Positions 20,563 through 31,502 of a stretch of DNA of 64,000 nt are shown piece after piece. The notes below the pieces were generated by a model. It worked only from the letters and a program-made list of their open reading frames with translations, was not told the DNA's origin and ran no database searches. The stretch is taken from NCBI GenBank assembly GCA_037127255.1, contig JBANSL010000005.1, positions 62,185,909-62,249,908 on the forward strand. Direction: 5' to 3'. This DNA is from Persicaria tinctoria (taxonomy: Eukaryota > Streptophyta > Magnoliopsida > Caryophyllales > Polygonaceae). Positions within the stretch are counted from its first letter, which is position 1. Each line of letters starts with the position of its first letter. Both the position numbers and the translations under genes were made by a program.

Positions 20563-22652
20563 TGTTGTAGGAGGAAATCGAGAATGCAAATATAAAATAT
20601 AAATAAATCATAGCAAACCAGATTCTGGCCCTTGCAAATAATTACAAGACCTCCTCTTGATGTAGCATCGGGAAGTCAGGATCGATCCACGAGGAAGCGT
20701 GTTAGCGGATCCTAGGCAGCAGAGAAATCTCACAGAAGTCGACAGCAGGGGTCCTAGATCTCGAGTACAGCAACTTGACAGAAGATCGGGCAGTCGAGCA
20801 GAGCGCAGCAACAATCACAGGCACTGGTGGTCGATCTCGACAAGCCCTTACTCGAGATCGAGTAGGGTCCTGGTCGACGTCGGCTTGTCTTGGTCGAGCA
20901 CCTACACACAGAAGCTACAACGACTTTGGGTCGAAGATCAGTAGTCGAGATCGACGAGTGCTATTCGATCTCGAGAAAGACAGAGAATAAAACAAAAGAA
21001 AATAAAAACAATTGCTTTGGGATTTCGAACTAAACTGTATGTAAAAGACTTCCAAGATTGGGGTTTGCAACAACGATAACCAAACATGCATAAGGCAAGA
21101 ATAAAACAGATAATCATGTAAATTGCATCAAAGGACAAACTTTTCGAGGAAGCGTGTCAGCGGATCCTAGGTAGCTGTAAATCTCACAGAAAAGCAACAG
21201 AAACAAAGAAAGACAGAAATAAAACAGAAAAGAACAAACAAAAGGAGAAACAAAAGCGATGACACAAAAGTTGGTCGCTATCGACTAACTGTCCTCGATA
21301 TCGACTACAGATGTCGACAACAGAAACTCAGCAAAGCAAACAGACAACTCGATATAGACAAGCCAACTCGATCTCGACCAGTGTCTACTCGAGATCGACA
21401 AGACTCTACTCTGTATCGACTAAAAACTCAGAAAACGTAAATTGCAATTTCTCGAACCCAAAACTCAGAATTCTGACGAAATAAATCAATATGCTAAAAG
21501 ACTTCCAAGGCCAGGGTATCAACACCACAACGATAACTATGCAAAGTAATACATAAAGGCATAAAAGATCATGCTTTCCATCAAAATAACTTTCGTTACT
21601 AACAAATAGGCATATAGAGGCTTTAGCATAAACCCTAATTGTTACTAATCCTTTTCATATAATTAATCCAAGTTGCATTAAGTTCACTTTCGCTTCAATA
21701 ACACAAACAAGGATCACCTTCAAATCTCGCAAAAGAATCATGCTCATAGGGATAGATGACGAATCGCATAACAATATCTGACCTTTACCGCATCACCTCT
21801 ACATGGCCATCGTCGGGCTCACCCCAGCCCCAGAAGTGGGTGGACTACTTGCTCTTCATCATCAAGAAAGGCATTAAATAACAAAAGAAACTAACTTGCA
21901 TTGAATTAAATAAAGAAAGCTTACAACCCACAAGACAAATCCGCTTTCACCTTTCCACCTTGCTTGCTACAAACTTTCTCTCTCTACTCCTACTTACTTG
22001 AATGGAATTGTGTGTGTTTCTGAATGAATGAAAAACTAGCCCCTAAGGCTTTATTTATAGTGATCAAACCCCGCTAATCAAGGAAAGAATCGTCTATCTA
22101 TATCTACTTAAAAGCTTAAAGATAAATAAATTGCTTAAGGGAAATAAATCTTTAAAGGAAACTATATCTAAAGTTTGCAAAATATCTCCAATGTAGGTAG
22201 AACTTCTCTTCCATAGATAGACTTTATCAAATTGGATAGAATCTCGGCCAACCCGGCTTCCTTAGGCTCCAAGGATTCCCGACTCGACAAGGACTGCTCA
22301 AACCGCGTAACGCACTCCCGGACGTGGCTCGTCGATCTCGACCAGGGCTACTCGACATCGAGTAGGATTGTCGTCGACTGGTGTGGCTCGGCCTCTCGGG
22401 TAGATCTGCTCGACATGGCTCGGACTTGTGGTTCTGGCTCCTCGATATCGACAAGGACAACTCGAGATCGAGTCGGGTTGGCGTCGAGGATTTCTGGACT
22501 GGTGATATCGAGTAGGTGGTGCTCGTCACGGACTCGGATTGGCGCCATGGGTTACTCGATCTCGACAAGATCTCCTCGAGATCGAGTAGAGTTTTGCTCG
22601 GCGTCTTCGTCCTCGGCTTCTCGGTATGGCATAGCTTCATCGACTCCGAGTG
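20563..22652 (-). repeat. Element A 5' LTR, U5-side part (chimeric)
   Basis: This continues at 27222-27646 beyond element E. 20563-21140 and 21985-22652 match the 3' LTR closely. 21145-21975 instead matches the LTR of element D (reverse of about 50740-51460), including a second copy of the GAGGAAGCGTGTCAGCGGATC phrase. The total is about 460 bp longer than the 3' LTR. Confidence 0.8.
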
Positions 22653-23021
22653 TGATACGGGATTAGCCGTAGGATGGCCCGATCTTCGACAATCAAGACT
22701 CAAAGACAAGAACGGAAGCAAACGACTCAAGAACAAGAACAAAGACTCAAAACGCAGCAATAGAAACTCGACAAAAGTAATGAAATAAAGACTGATAGAT
22801 GGGTGATTCGAACTAAAATAGAACGAGGCAAAGACCCCAGGCCTCCTAAGAGGGTAGGAACCAAATACCAACGACTATAAAGCCCGCCTCTACAACCTTA
22901 CACAACCAAGCGGACAACTTGGAGGCACAAGGAGGGGACTTGTGATTACCTGGATCACCAAGCTCTCGCGAGGTTGACGAACTTAAAGCAAACCAAGTTA
23001 GATCTATAACCAATTTGCAAT
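22653..23021 (-). repeat. Inverted partial LTR at the left end of element E
   Basis: This stretch is the reverse complement of about 26855-27216 of the E LTR (TGATACGGGATTAGCCG against CGGCTAACCCCGTATCA). It joins the forward 5' LTR at 23018-23024, where the inverted strand's CGATTGCA end and the LTR start TGATGCGGG share GA. A few mismatches to the other LTR copies show some age. Confidence 0.9.
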
Positions 23022-23984
23022 CGATGCGGGACCATCCAAGACACTTCCGGACACGCTTATACTTGGGGATGGACATATGATTCGAGCTCGTGAGAATGAT
23101 GTCATCCTCAAGAGGAAGAAGAAGGCTCCACCATGGGAGAAGGTGCAAAGGTGGAAGCTTGACGTTCGTTTTGGGTTCGTTCATATAGTTGACAGCTTTT
23201 CAACGTCTCAGTAAAATGAGTCGTACGGATTCAATATTAATCGGATTGGATCGTGCTATACCTTTTCAGAACGATGACGAAGAGATCTACAACTTTTCCG
23301 TTGAAGGATTTTCCAGATTCGACATGGAGCTTGGCCTAAAATCACATTCTTTTCAGCTGTCACTGTTTAGACGGGAATTCTTTAAGTGTTGGAACTTTCC
23401 TTATTGCTATTTTTAGAGATCTTATTTATTTAAGTTATTTTTAGCATTTTAGGGATTTAAGTTAATTTCTATTTTATTTATTATTTTTATCTTAAATCAG
23501 CCCCTAGGTTATAAGAAGGGCCGATTCATTCATTGTAGAACTCAGACGTCTCTTTTATGAAAATTTCAGTTTGTGTGAAACACAATTGAGAGAAAGTCAA
23601 TCGACTCGAAGCGTGGCTCGTCGATTGCAACAATTGGTTATAGATCTAACTTGGTTTGCTTTGAGTTCGTCAACCTCGCGAGAGCTTGGTGATCCAGGTA
23701 ATCACAAGTCCCCTCCTTGTGCCTCCAAGTTGTCCGCTTGGTTGTGTAAGGTTGTAGAGGCGGGCTTTATATTCGTTGGTATTTGGTTCCTACCCTCTTA
23801 GGAGGCCTGGGGTCTTTGCCTCGTTCTATTTTAGTTCGAATCACCCATCTATCGGTCTTTCTATTGTTTTTAATCGAGTCTTTCATTGCTGCGTTTTATC
23901 CTTGTTCTTGAGTCTTTGCTTCCGTTCTAGTCTTTGAGTCTTGATTGTCGAAGATCGGGCCATCCTACGGCTAACCCCGTATCA
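23022..23984 (+). repeat. Element E 5' LTR
   Basis: 963 bp, nearly identical to 26254-27216. The first base pair reads CG, not TG, consistent with repair at the junction with the inverted fragment. Ends CCCCGTATCA. Confidence 0.92.
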
Positions 23985-25315
23985 AATTGGTATCAAAGCT
24001 TTGGTTTCCGACATCAAAAGTTGTGTCTTTTGTTATTCATAAACACAAAACCTACCAAAAAAAATAAAAAATAGAGTCTTTCATGTTCTTGATTTTTACT
24101 TCTTTAATTTTTGAATTTGATTATTACTAACCTCTTATTTGTGATTGTTTGTAGTTGCTAGCCCTAAACACACTTAGCCGAGACCCCTGTTTGCAGTCGA
24201 CCAATCTTTGGCACAAATCATATTTGATATATATCATTTAGCCGAGACCCTTGTTGCATTTGACCATCCTTGGGCACGAATCATATTTGATATATATCAA
24301 TTTAGCCGAGTGTCATTAGAGTGGCGCTAGATTCTTCATAGTTGACGGCACCAAGCCTTTGCTAGACAAGTTGGCCGAATCCACACACATAAAACCCTAG
24401 TTTGTCTATCTTGTTCCATCTTTTGTTTTATCTATTTAATTGCTTTATTTAATTTCTGATTTTATGGTAGATTAATTCATATATCTATCATAAATTATAA
24501 AAGGCTTTAGATAGATATACTTACCAAAGTTAGACAAACCCTCACCTATATATTTCATAAGGGCTACATATTTTATTTTTCTTTCACCATAGTTTAAATT
24601 TTCAAGAGTCCTTTATTTCATTGTTAAGTTTCTTGCATTAGGTTTTACAAAAAAAAAAAAAAACAGTCCGCATATTCAAAAATAAAAAAAAAAGAATACA
24701 TTCAAAAGCTTTGACCTAGGAGGATAAAATTCACTAGGGGCAAAAGTAGCTTCACAAAAAAAAAAAAGAGAAGGATTGTCGAGTCTAGTGCAAGAACTTC
24801 AAGGACCATTCTTGGTGAAAATCTCATAGCCCTACTCGAAAAAAAGCCTTAAACACATACCTCCCACACCATAATTTTATTTTTAAGCCCTACCTTGCAA
24901 CTACAACATCCATATTAAGGGTTTAAATCAAAAAGAGGTAAAAATCCAAGTTTTTCTTTCTTTTCTTTCATTTTCTTTTCCTATTTTTGTGTGTCGTGTA
25001 TTGCAGTGACCATACCGACCCCATACCGACCCCCTCCAGACTTGTTACAGCCTCGGTACAGTGTCTGTCGAGTCAGTTTGGTCGATTCCGAGCTTCTGCC
25101 CAGCTCGTGTCGAGCACTTTCTTCATTGTTTCTTTGTCCTTTCTCTTGATTACTCTCTTTTGATTGTTAAGTCCTTGCTTGAGTGTTGATTTGCCCAAAG
25201 CGGATTGCCCCAACAAGCTTGTCATACCAATTAGAGAGAAGAGTGTGAGAGAAACACATAGTGAGGTTGTTTTATTTTGCTAATCTTGACATAGTTCTGT
25301 GTTTGTTTAGTTGCG

Positions 25316-26446
25316 ATGTCTCAGCAGGTTAACAACCCGAACAATGCCAACAATGGCAACGATTCCGACACAACTATATCCGTCGCGGTGTTCAATGCCA
25401 AAATGAACTCTCTTATGGAGACCTTGGCAAAGATAACTGAAAGATTGAAGGTACAAGAGCGTCGGTACGGCTTACCGGTACAACATACTGATTGTTCTTA
25501 CCCCGTGCTTAGTTCTTGTGTTGGCTCTTACCCCGTGCTTAGTTCTTGTGTTGGCTCTAACACGGTGGCCGAACAAGGAGTACCACCTAAGGTTGACGTG
25601 CCACCACATGAAAGGGAAGAACCTCATCCTATTTCTAATCAACTTAATGTTTCTCCTAGCATAGATGTTCAGCTTGTTGATGAAATTAGAGAGCATGTTA
25701 CTTATGATCAAGATGTTAATTTACTTGCCTATGATCATGAAGATTCTTTGATTGTTAGTAAAGTTTTAGGTGTTCAACCTATGCCTTGTGATGATAATCA
25801 AAGAGACGATTTATGTCATACTAAATGCTTAGATAAAGGCGAAATTTGTAATATGATCATTGTTGGTGAAAATTCTTCTACTATTGCTAGCCTTGAATTA
25901 GTTGAAAATCCAGCCTTGGAAAATGATGAAAACTTGCTAGCCTTTGATGGAAACTTAGAGATCAATGAACAAGCTACAGTGCATATTAAGTTAGAATATC
26001 ATGACGTTGATATAAAATCTGAATTGTGCACTACTAAAGTTTCTTTTCTTGGTTTTGTAGAAAGCTCTAATGGTCTACAAGATGGCGGAGCCAAGATCAA
26101 ATCCATCCAGAAGTGGTCAACCCCTGCAACAATCGGCATCGAGAGGAGTTTCCATTGGCATGAGATATTCGATCCAGGAGCACGTGTGGATGCATTTGCG
26201 GAATCTTATGCAACCTTGGATTCGAGGTCGAATCCTTTTCAAGAAAGGGGGAATGATGCGGGACCATCCAAGACACTTCCGGACACCCCTATACTTGGGG
26301 ATGGACATATGATTCGAGCTTGTGAGAATGATGTCATCCTCAAGAGGAAGAAGAAGGCTCCACCATGGGAGAAGGTGCAAAGGTGGAAGCTTGACGTTCG
26401 TTTTGGGTTCGTTCATATAGTTGACAGCTTTTTGACGTCTCAGTAA
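25316..26446 (+). CDS. Element E 376-aa composite retroelement protein
   Basis: An intact 376-codon frame. Residues 1-50 look like a Gypsy gag N-terminus (MSQQVNNPNN, then ISVAVFNAKMNSLMETL). Residues about 144-196 resemble the protease entry of plant Gypsy elements (VSKVLGVQ, DDNQRDDLCHTKCL, then NMIIVGENSSTIAS where families have MIIDGGS, so the catalytic Asp is lost). Residues 241-280 (KVSFLGF, IKSIQKWSTPATIGIERSFH) resemble the RT/RNase H connection. Residues 281-313 (LDSRSNPFQERGND) resemble the end of pol. Residues 314-376 are encoded by the 3' LTR. A 30-bp direct duplication encodes SYPVLSSCVG twice (61-80). Enzymatic activity is not expected. Confidence 0.7.
   Translation: MSQQVNNPNNANNGNDSDTTISVAVFNAKMNSLMETLAKITERLKVQERRYGLPVQHTDCSYPVLSSCVGSYPVLSSCVGSNTVAEQGVPPKVDVPPHEREEPHPISNQLNVSPSIDVQLVDEIREHVTYDQDVNLLAYDHEDSLIVSKVLGVQPMPCDDNQRDDLCHTKCLDKGEICNMIIVGENSSTIASLELVENPALENDENLLAFDGNLEINEQATVHIKLEYHDVDIKSELCTTKVSFLGFVESSNGLQDGGAKIKSIQKWSTPATIGIERSFHWHEIFDPGARVDAFAESYATLDSRSNPFQERGNDAGPSKTLPDTPILGDGHMIRACENDVILKRKKKAPPWEKVQRWKLDVRFGFVHIVDSFLTSQ
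25496..25555 (+). repeat. 30-bp tandem duplication in the E ORF
   Basis: Two identical 30-base units (TCTTACCCCGTGCTTAGTTC...) in direct tandem, in frame, giving two identical decapeptides. Confidence 0.95.
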
Positions 26447-27216
26447 AATGAGTCGTACGGATTCAATATTAATCGGATTGGATCGTGCTATACCTTTTCA
26501 GAACGATGACGAAGAGATCTACAACTTTTCCGTTGAAGGATTTTCCAGATTCGACATGGAGCTTGGCCGTAAATCACATTCTTTTCAGCTGTCACTGTTT
26601 AGACGGGAATTCTTTAAGTGTTGGAACTTTCCTTATTGCTATTTTTAGAGATCTTATTTATTTAAGTTATTTTTAGTATTTTAGGGATTTAATTTAATTT
26701 CTATTTTATTTATTATTTTTATCTTAAATCAGCCCCTAGGTTATAAGAAGGGCCGATTCATTCATTGTAGAACTCAGACGTCTCTTTTATGAAAATTTCA
26801 GTTTGTGTGAAACACAATTGAGAGAAAGTCAATCGACTCGAAGCGTGGCTCGTCGATTGCAACAATTGGTTATAGATCTAACTTGGTTTGCTTTGAATTC
26901 GTCAACCTCGCGAGAGCTTGGTGATCCAGGTAATCACAAGTCCCCTCCTTGTGCCTCCAAGTTGTCCGCTTGGTTGTGTAAGGTTGTAGAGGCGGGCTTT
27001 ATAGTCGTTGGTATTTGGTTCCTACCCTCTTAGGAGGCCTGGGGTCTTTGCCTCGTTCTATTTTAGTTCGAATCACCCATCTATCGGTCTTTCTATTGTT
27101 TTTAATCGAGTCTTTCATTGCTGCGTTTTATCCTTGTTCTTGAGTCTTTGCTTCCGTTCTAGTCTTTGAGTCTTGATTGTCGAAGATCGGGCCATCCTAC
27201 GGCTAACCCCGTATCA
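26254..27216 (+). repeat. Element E 3' LTR
   Basis: 963 bp, TGATGCGGG...CCGTATCA, directly after the polypurine tract and directly before TSD GAGTG. Its first 193 bases encode the end of the element ORF. Confidence 0.93.
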
Positions 27217-27646
27217 GAGTGTGGCGTCTACGCTTTGTCGATCTTGACAAGATGTACTCGAGATCGAGTTGGCTTCTGGAGTCGGGTTAATTTGGCTCTC
27301 GACATTGCTCTTGGTCGACAAGGTCTGTGCTCGGACAGCTTCGTTGAGGTCGAGTAGCAGTACTCTAGATCGAGTACACTCGGGCTCCAAGCTTGATTCG
27401 ACTGGTTCCGCTGCTTCTTGACCTTGGACTTCTGTAGTTGATTTCCGAGCTTTTCTGACCTTTCTCAGAACTGCTGTAATTTGCGTCGAATTCTGCGATA
27501 TTAAACAGAAACTGGTGTAGATTCCATAATTTGGCAAATAAACATAAACTACATAGATTCTGTACTATCTTAGCCCAAATGCATGAAATGTATGCAGAAA
27601 TTGATATAAAAGTTACTGTAAAACATGGCAGATTCAGTTCACAACA

Positions 27647-28004
27647 CCGTGGCACCAACAGCTCCTTCGTATCTCGCTACAGCGGGTCTTGCTGCGGCTG
27701 CGGCACGCATGCTGCGGCCACGACATCTCTTTTGCCGTGTCCATTTGGCTTTTCCGAGAGTAGCTCCACTTGTCGTGCTTTTCTTCTTTCCTTGCTCCTT
27801 TCCAAATGTTTCTTGTATTCCTCCTCAAGGTATTGCATCTCCCAATTGTGTTCCGATTCAATCTGCAAGATAAACACAAATTTGCGCAGAATCCGAACTC
27901 TTCTAAAATAATCACAAGATGCAATTTAGCAACAAAGTATGAAAGAAATGCAACCTAACTAAACTAAAAATGCCTATAATGCCTATCTAAGATATGCAAT
28001 ATCA
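27647..28004 (-). repeat. Element B 3' LTR, first part
   Basis: It begins TGATATTGCATATC at 28004 (minus), matching the 5' LTR start at 42228, and is preceded by the polypurine tract TTAAGTGTGGGG (about 28008-28020). It runs to the insertion site of element A (TSD CCGTG 27647-27651) and continues at 13582. Confidence 0.85.
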
Positions 28005-28024
28005 AATTACCCCACACTTAACCT

Positions 28025-28042
28025 TTGCTTATCCTCAAGCAA
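28025..28042 (-). other. Element B hairpin H4 before the 3' LTR polypurine tract
   Basis: Minus strand TTGCTTG-AGGA-TAAGCAA (7-bp stem with one G-U pair), followed by AGGTTAAGTGTGGGG and the LTR start. Equivalent to H4 in A, C and D. Confidence 0.7.
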
Positions 28043-28448
28043 TGATAGAATGAAGATGAATCAATGTATCCCACAAGAAATCCCTTCAAGTTTCAACTTT
28101 ATCAAAAAGCAACATCATAGCAGGTGAAAACATAAACCAAGCAAACAAACATCATATCGTGTATTATAGTGATCAAAGCTTAGAAGTAGACATTATCCAA
28201 CCTCACCAGAAATATGTGTTTCACTCATGTGTTCAGGCTTTAAGATACGACTCTCAACTTAAACCAATCATGCACTAAGCTCATAGACATTGACCACCAT
28301 ATCACCAATTCTATACCGAAATGTCATTACTTGCGGGACACAATAAAGACAATAAAATGTGACACTTTTTTTTCTTTTTATTTTGTTTTCTTTTTTTTTT
28401 TCCTCTTTTTTTTTTCTTTTCCTTTTTATTTGTCTTGGTGCTTTCCTT

Positions 28449-28667
28449 ACGCGAGACGCAAACATGGGTGTCATGAATGACCCCGGTCTATCAACACCTC
28501 AACCTACTAATATGAAGTTCACTTGAACATCTTTTGACGCAAGTTGCAAACATGGGTGTCATGAATGAACCTGGTTACTCAATGATTAAGCTCTCTTTCC
28601 TTGTGGATAGTTTTCAACACCTTTTTGCGCGAATCATACCCATGGGTGTCATGCATAGATCCGGTTA
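28449..28667 (-). repeat. Element B triplicated 88-bp noncoding motif
   Basis: Three copies, starting at about 28449, 28536 and 28624, share CATGGGTGTCATGAATGA or CATGGGTGTCATGCATAGA on the plus strand, with a preceding CGCGAGACGC-like phrase and a following CCCGGT or CCGGT. The same motif occurs three times in C and once each in A and D. Confidence 0.75.
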
Positions 28668-29219
28668 CTAAGCGCATCAACCATTGCCACCTTATTCACT
28701 AAATATGTACAAATTCAAACAAAAGACTCAAAATATAACATAAGTTCCGCAAGCAATCAAACATGTGCATCGGTCTTTAAAAATAGATACTGCAGTCAAT
28801 GCCAAGAGGTAGCAACACTAGGAGAGTAATTCACACAATTGAGCAAAAGAATTCAAATAAGGCCAAACATTCTCATAGGGTCATGTTTTTAGGACTTCAA
28901 TCATACATGCTCAATTATATTTGCTGGCTCATGTTCCACAAAAATCGAAGAAAGACAATAATCAAAACATCGAGAACTCCATGAGATTTTTATGAACATG
29001 CTTGAAATTTAAATTAGAGGACAAACTAAGCCAGATGGGTATTTGAATAACACATATGTATTCAATGCATGCTTTATTTTTTTGATTTTTCAAATTGTTT
29101 TTTTTAATTCCAAAAATGCAGAAATAAATAAATTAAATTAGACAAAAATTTAAACATGGTCTAAGAAATGACAGAAATGACATAATATACATATAATCTC
29201 TCTCCCCCACACTTAAAGT

Positions 29220-29239
29220 TTTCAGTGTCCGCACTGAAA
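29220..29239 (-). other. Element B hairpin H3 plus internal polypurine tract
   Basis: Minus strand TTTCAGTG-CGGA-CACTGAAA (8-bp perfect stem), followed by ACTTTAAGTGTGGGGGAG. It resembles the arrangement just before the 3' LTR but lies 1.2 kb upstream of it. Confidence 0.7.
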
Positions 29240-29299
29240 CAGTACAGAGAACCAAAATAAAACATAAAAAATCAGAGTGAAGGAGATAGAACTAACCAC

Positions 29300-30519
29300 T
29301 CACTGAGGCGGCAGCTGGTATGGTGGCGACTGGTACGACGGGATATGTGGGTACTGCTGGCGGAGGTAGTAGGCCTGCTCTCTCCGCATCTCCTCCATGT
29401 GATAGTTCATCTCCCGCACATTGCGCTCGATGTCGTGTGGAGTGAACTCAAAGGAGTCTTGACGCATAGACATACGGTGGAACTCGGTCAACATGTAGTC
29501 CAGCCAGGGTCATCCTCAGCAGAAGAAAAGCGAGGCCCCTCAGAAGAGCCATCACCGTATTGTGCATCCCCCATATGATAGTCTGTCTGTGTAGGGGCAT
29601 CCTCCTCAGCCTCGTCATCATCATCCTCTACCTGGACCCGATCAGCTGCGATGTATAAGGTGTTGTTGGAAGGGCCATAAGGTAAGGTCCTAGGAAGGCT
29701 TAGTCAGTGCTTTCCACGCTTCCCCGACTTCCAAATCCAGCCCGATTCATCAGAGCCCTCAATCACGAAAGCCCTCCGGAGCTGCTCTGTTGTATAGGTG
29801 TACCCACTAGTCATGGGTGCACCGCATTGTGCAAGCTCCAAATATTGGTAGGCTATGATGCTAATCATGCCTCCCAAACCAAACCTCCCTGACTTCTTCC
29901 CTTGAATCTTTAGGCAGCTGTCCACAAAGATCTCAACCCAGTCCGGTGTACCACGGGACTGGGGAGCAAGGCTCCACAACTAGGATAGATCACCAGCAGG
30001 CACTTTGTTCACGTCACCTTGGCCGCTGAAAGACATGGCCAAGACCTTGTGAACCAAACGGAGGCATGGGTGGACGAAATTGTAGTTGTACTCGCCCTTG
30101 TGTCCGTCAAATCTGGTTCTAGTCGTCGCGTACCAGACATCATGTCGTTGCTGCTCTGTCGCCATGAAATACCAATCTTGGGTGGGTGCCCGAGTGATCC
30201 CAAAAAGCTGTCTCAGCTAGTCATATGAGCAAGTGTGAGGCTGATCCAACAAGTTGAATCTAATCCTCGAGTTATCCACACGCTGAAACGTGGCCAGAAA
30301 CTCCCATGCCAGCTCAGGGTACATGGGGGCACCGCAGTCTATAAATCCCCTCAAACCGCCATGACTAAGCATCCGTCGTGTAACATCCAACATGCCTAAT
30401 GTCTGTAAGGCGGGGATATGAAAGAACTTTGTCTGCACAAATCGCTTCGCATCGAAGCTTTTAAATGTCTTCCTCTGTTCCTCATACGAATTCCTCAATC
30501 GGCGCACCATTGTTATCAA
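29300..30519 (-). pseudogene. Element B ATHILA ORF-1-like (env-position) gene
   Basis: One frame with three single-codon stops (30217, 29980, 29704) reads KRFVQTKFFHIPALQTLGML, then APMYPELAWEFLATF, then SRIRFNLLDQ, resembling the ATHILA ORF-1 family found downstream of pol in Athila elements. The C-terminal part is acidic (VEDDDDEAEEDA) and continues, with a frameshift, into the 29300-29494 ORF. Function is unknown; the position matches the env-like ORF of Athila, but I see no convincing signal peptide or membrane anchor. Stops fit CAG-to-TAG and CGA-to-TGA changes. Confidence 0.65.
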
Positions 30520-31429
30520 ATCTCAGCAGTGATATCAGCCCAAAAACTCCAAAATCCAACAACAAACTTCCAACGCAACCCAAGCTAATCAACAAAATCC
30601 AAATGAAACTCCACACACCTCAAGCTAATAAACCAAATCCACAACCAAATCAACCCACTAACACAATTATTTTCTCAAACAAACCACCACAAATCAAGTC
30701 TTCAATCAACACCCCAAATTCAAAATTTTCAAATCAAACCAAGCACAAATATAACCACTTCTCAACCAACCACCATCTAGCACAAATAGCTTAATAATTT
30801 AATACCAATAACCCAATCCAACAAACCTGGCGGCGGTGGACGACGCGGCGGGCGCAACAAGGAGGCAGCGATCGCAGCGGTTCGGCGATGCAGCAGTAAG
30901 CGGCGAGGCGGTCAGCGATGGTGACGACAAATCTGGTGAAAGGTTGGCGAGGTGGTGAGAATCGGCGAAGAAGGAGATGAAAGGTAGGGCTTGGGGGGTG
31001 GTTATGGTGGTTTTGAAGGTTGAAGAGGAAGAAGACAATGGTGAGTTTCTAGACAATGGTGTATGGTGGCAGGTTATTAGAAGAGCGAGGTAGGGTTGAA
31101 GAAAAAACAGTGTGCCCATGATCTGTATGTATGGATTTATCTTGTATTCATTTGTCTTTTCTTCTTTTTTTCTTTTAAAAAAAAAAAAAAACGTCACGGA
31201 CCTGAGAGGCGGTGACCGCAACATGTATGTTGCGGCCGCTGCAGCGGGGTATGCTGGGGGTTTGATGTGCGGCGGCCGCCGCATGGATGCTGCGGCCACC
31301 GCTAGTGAGGTGGCCTTCTATACTTCATTTTTTTATATATTTATTACCACTACCTATGTCAACTAATCCTAAAGTAATTAACTAATGAAAACTACCTAAG
31401 AAATAATAAAGATGAGAAAGAAAGGAGAA

Positions 31430-31452
31430 CTTACCTCGGGTTGCCTCCCGAG
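31430..31452 (-). other. Element B hairpin H2 with 5' splice-site consensus
   Basis: Minus strand CTCGGG-AGGCAA-CCCGAG forms a perfect 6-bp stem. It is followed directly by GTAAGTT, a consensus plant 5' splice site (GAG/GTAAGT). It lies between pol and the ATHILA-type ORF. Splicing is inferred only from the motif. Confidence 0.55.
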
Positions 31453-31469
31453 AAGCGCCTTTGTTTCAA

Positions 31470-31483
31470 GTCGTTGGCTCGAC
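31470..31483 (-). other. Element B hairpin H1 (GTCG stem)
   Basis: Minus strand GTCG-AGCCAA-CGAC, a 4-bp stem with hexaloop about 20 nt after the integrase stop codon. The same hairpin position occurs in C (identical), D and A (5-bp stems AGTCG/CGACT). Confidence 0.6.
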
Positions 31484-31502
31484 GTGATGTTCCTTGAGTG
31501 GC

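Larger units (their letters stand above)
22653..27216 (+). mobile_element. Element E: non-autonomous Gypsy with inverted LTR piece
   Basis: TSD GAGTG on both sides (22648-22652, 27217-27221). It contains a complete element: 5' LTR 23022-23984, PBS 23988-23999 (TGGTATCAAAGC, initiator tRNA-Met type), one ORF (25316-26446), polypurine tract AGAAAGGGGGAA (26242-26253), and 3' LTR 26254-27216. In front of the 5' LTR lies an inverted copy of the last 370 bp of the LTR (22653-23021). Both termini of the inserted DNA are therefore the same U5 end. The 1.3-kb leader (24000-25315) is AT-rich and noncoding. Confidence 0.9.
13583..27646 (-). mobile_element. Element A: non-autonomous Athila-like, gag-protease-GPY
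   Basis: TSD CCGTG on both sides (13578-13582, 27647-27651). Order on the minus strand: 5' LTR (27222-27646 plus 20563-22652, split by element E), tRNA-Asp PBS (20541-20558), a long gag/protease/tail ORF (17113-20478), 3' noncoding region with hairpins, and 3' LTR (13583-15638). LTRs begin TGTTGTGAACTG and end CCTACAACA. No RT, RNase H or integrase core exists between protease and tail. The layout equals that of element D, so it is a family trait and not a local deletion. Inserted in the 3' LTR of element B. Confidence 0.88.
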
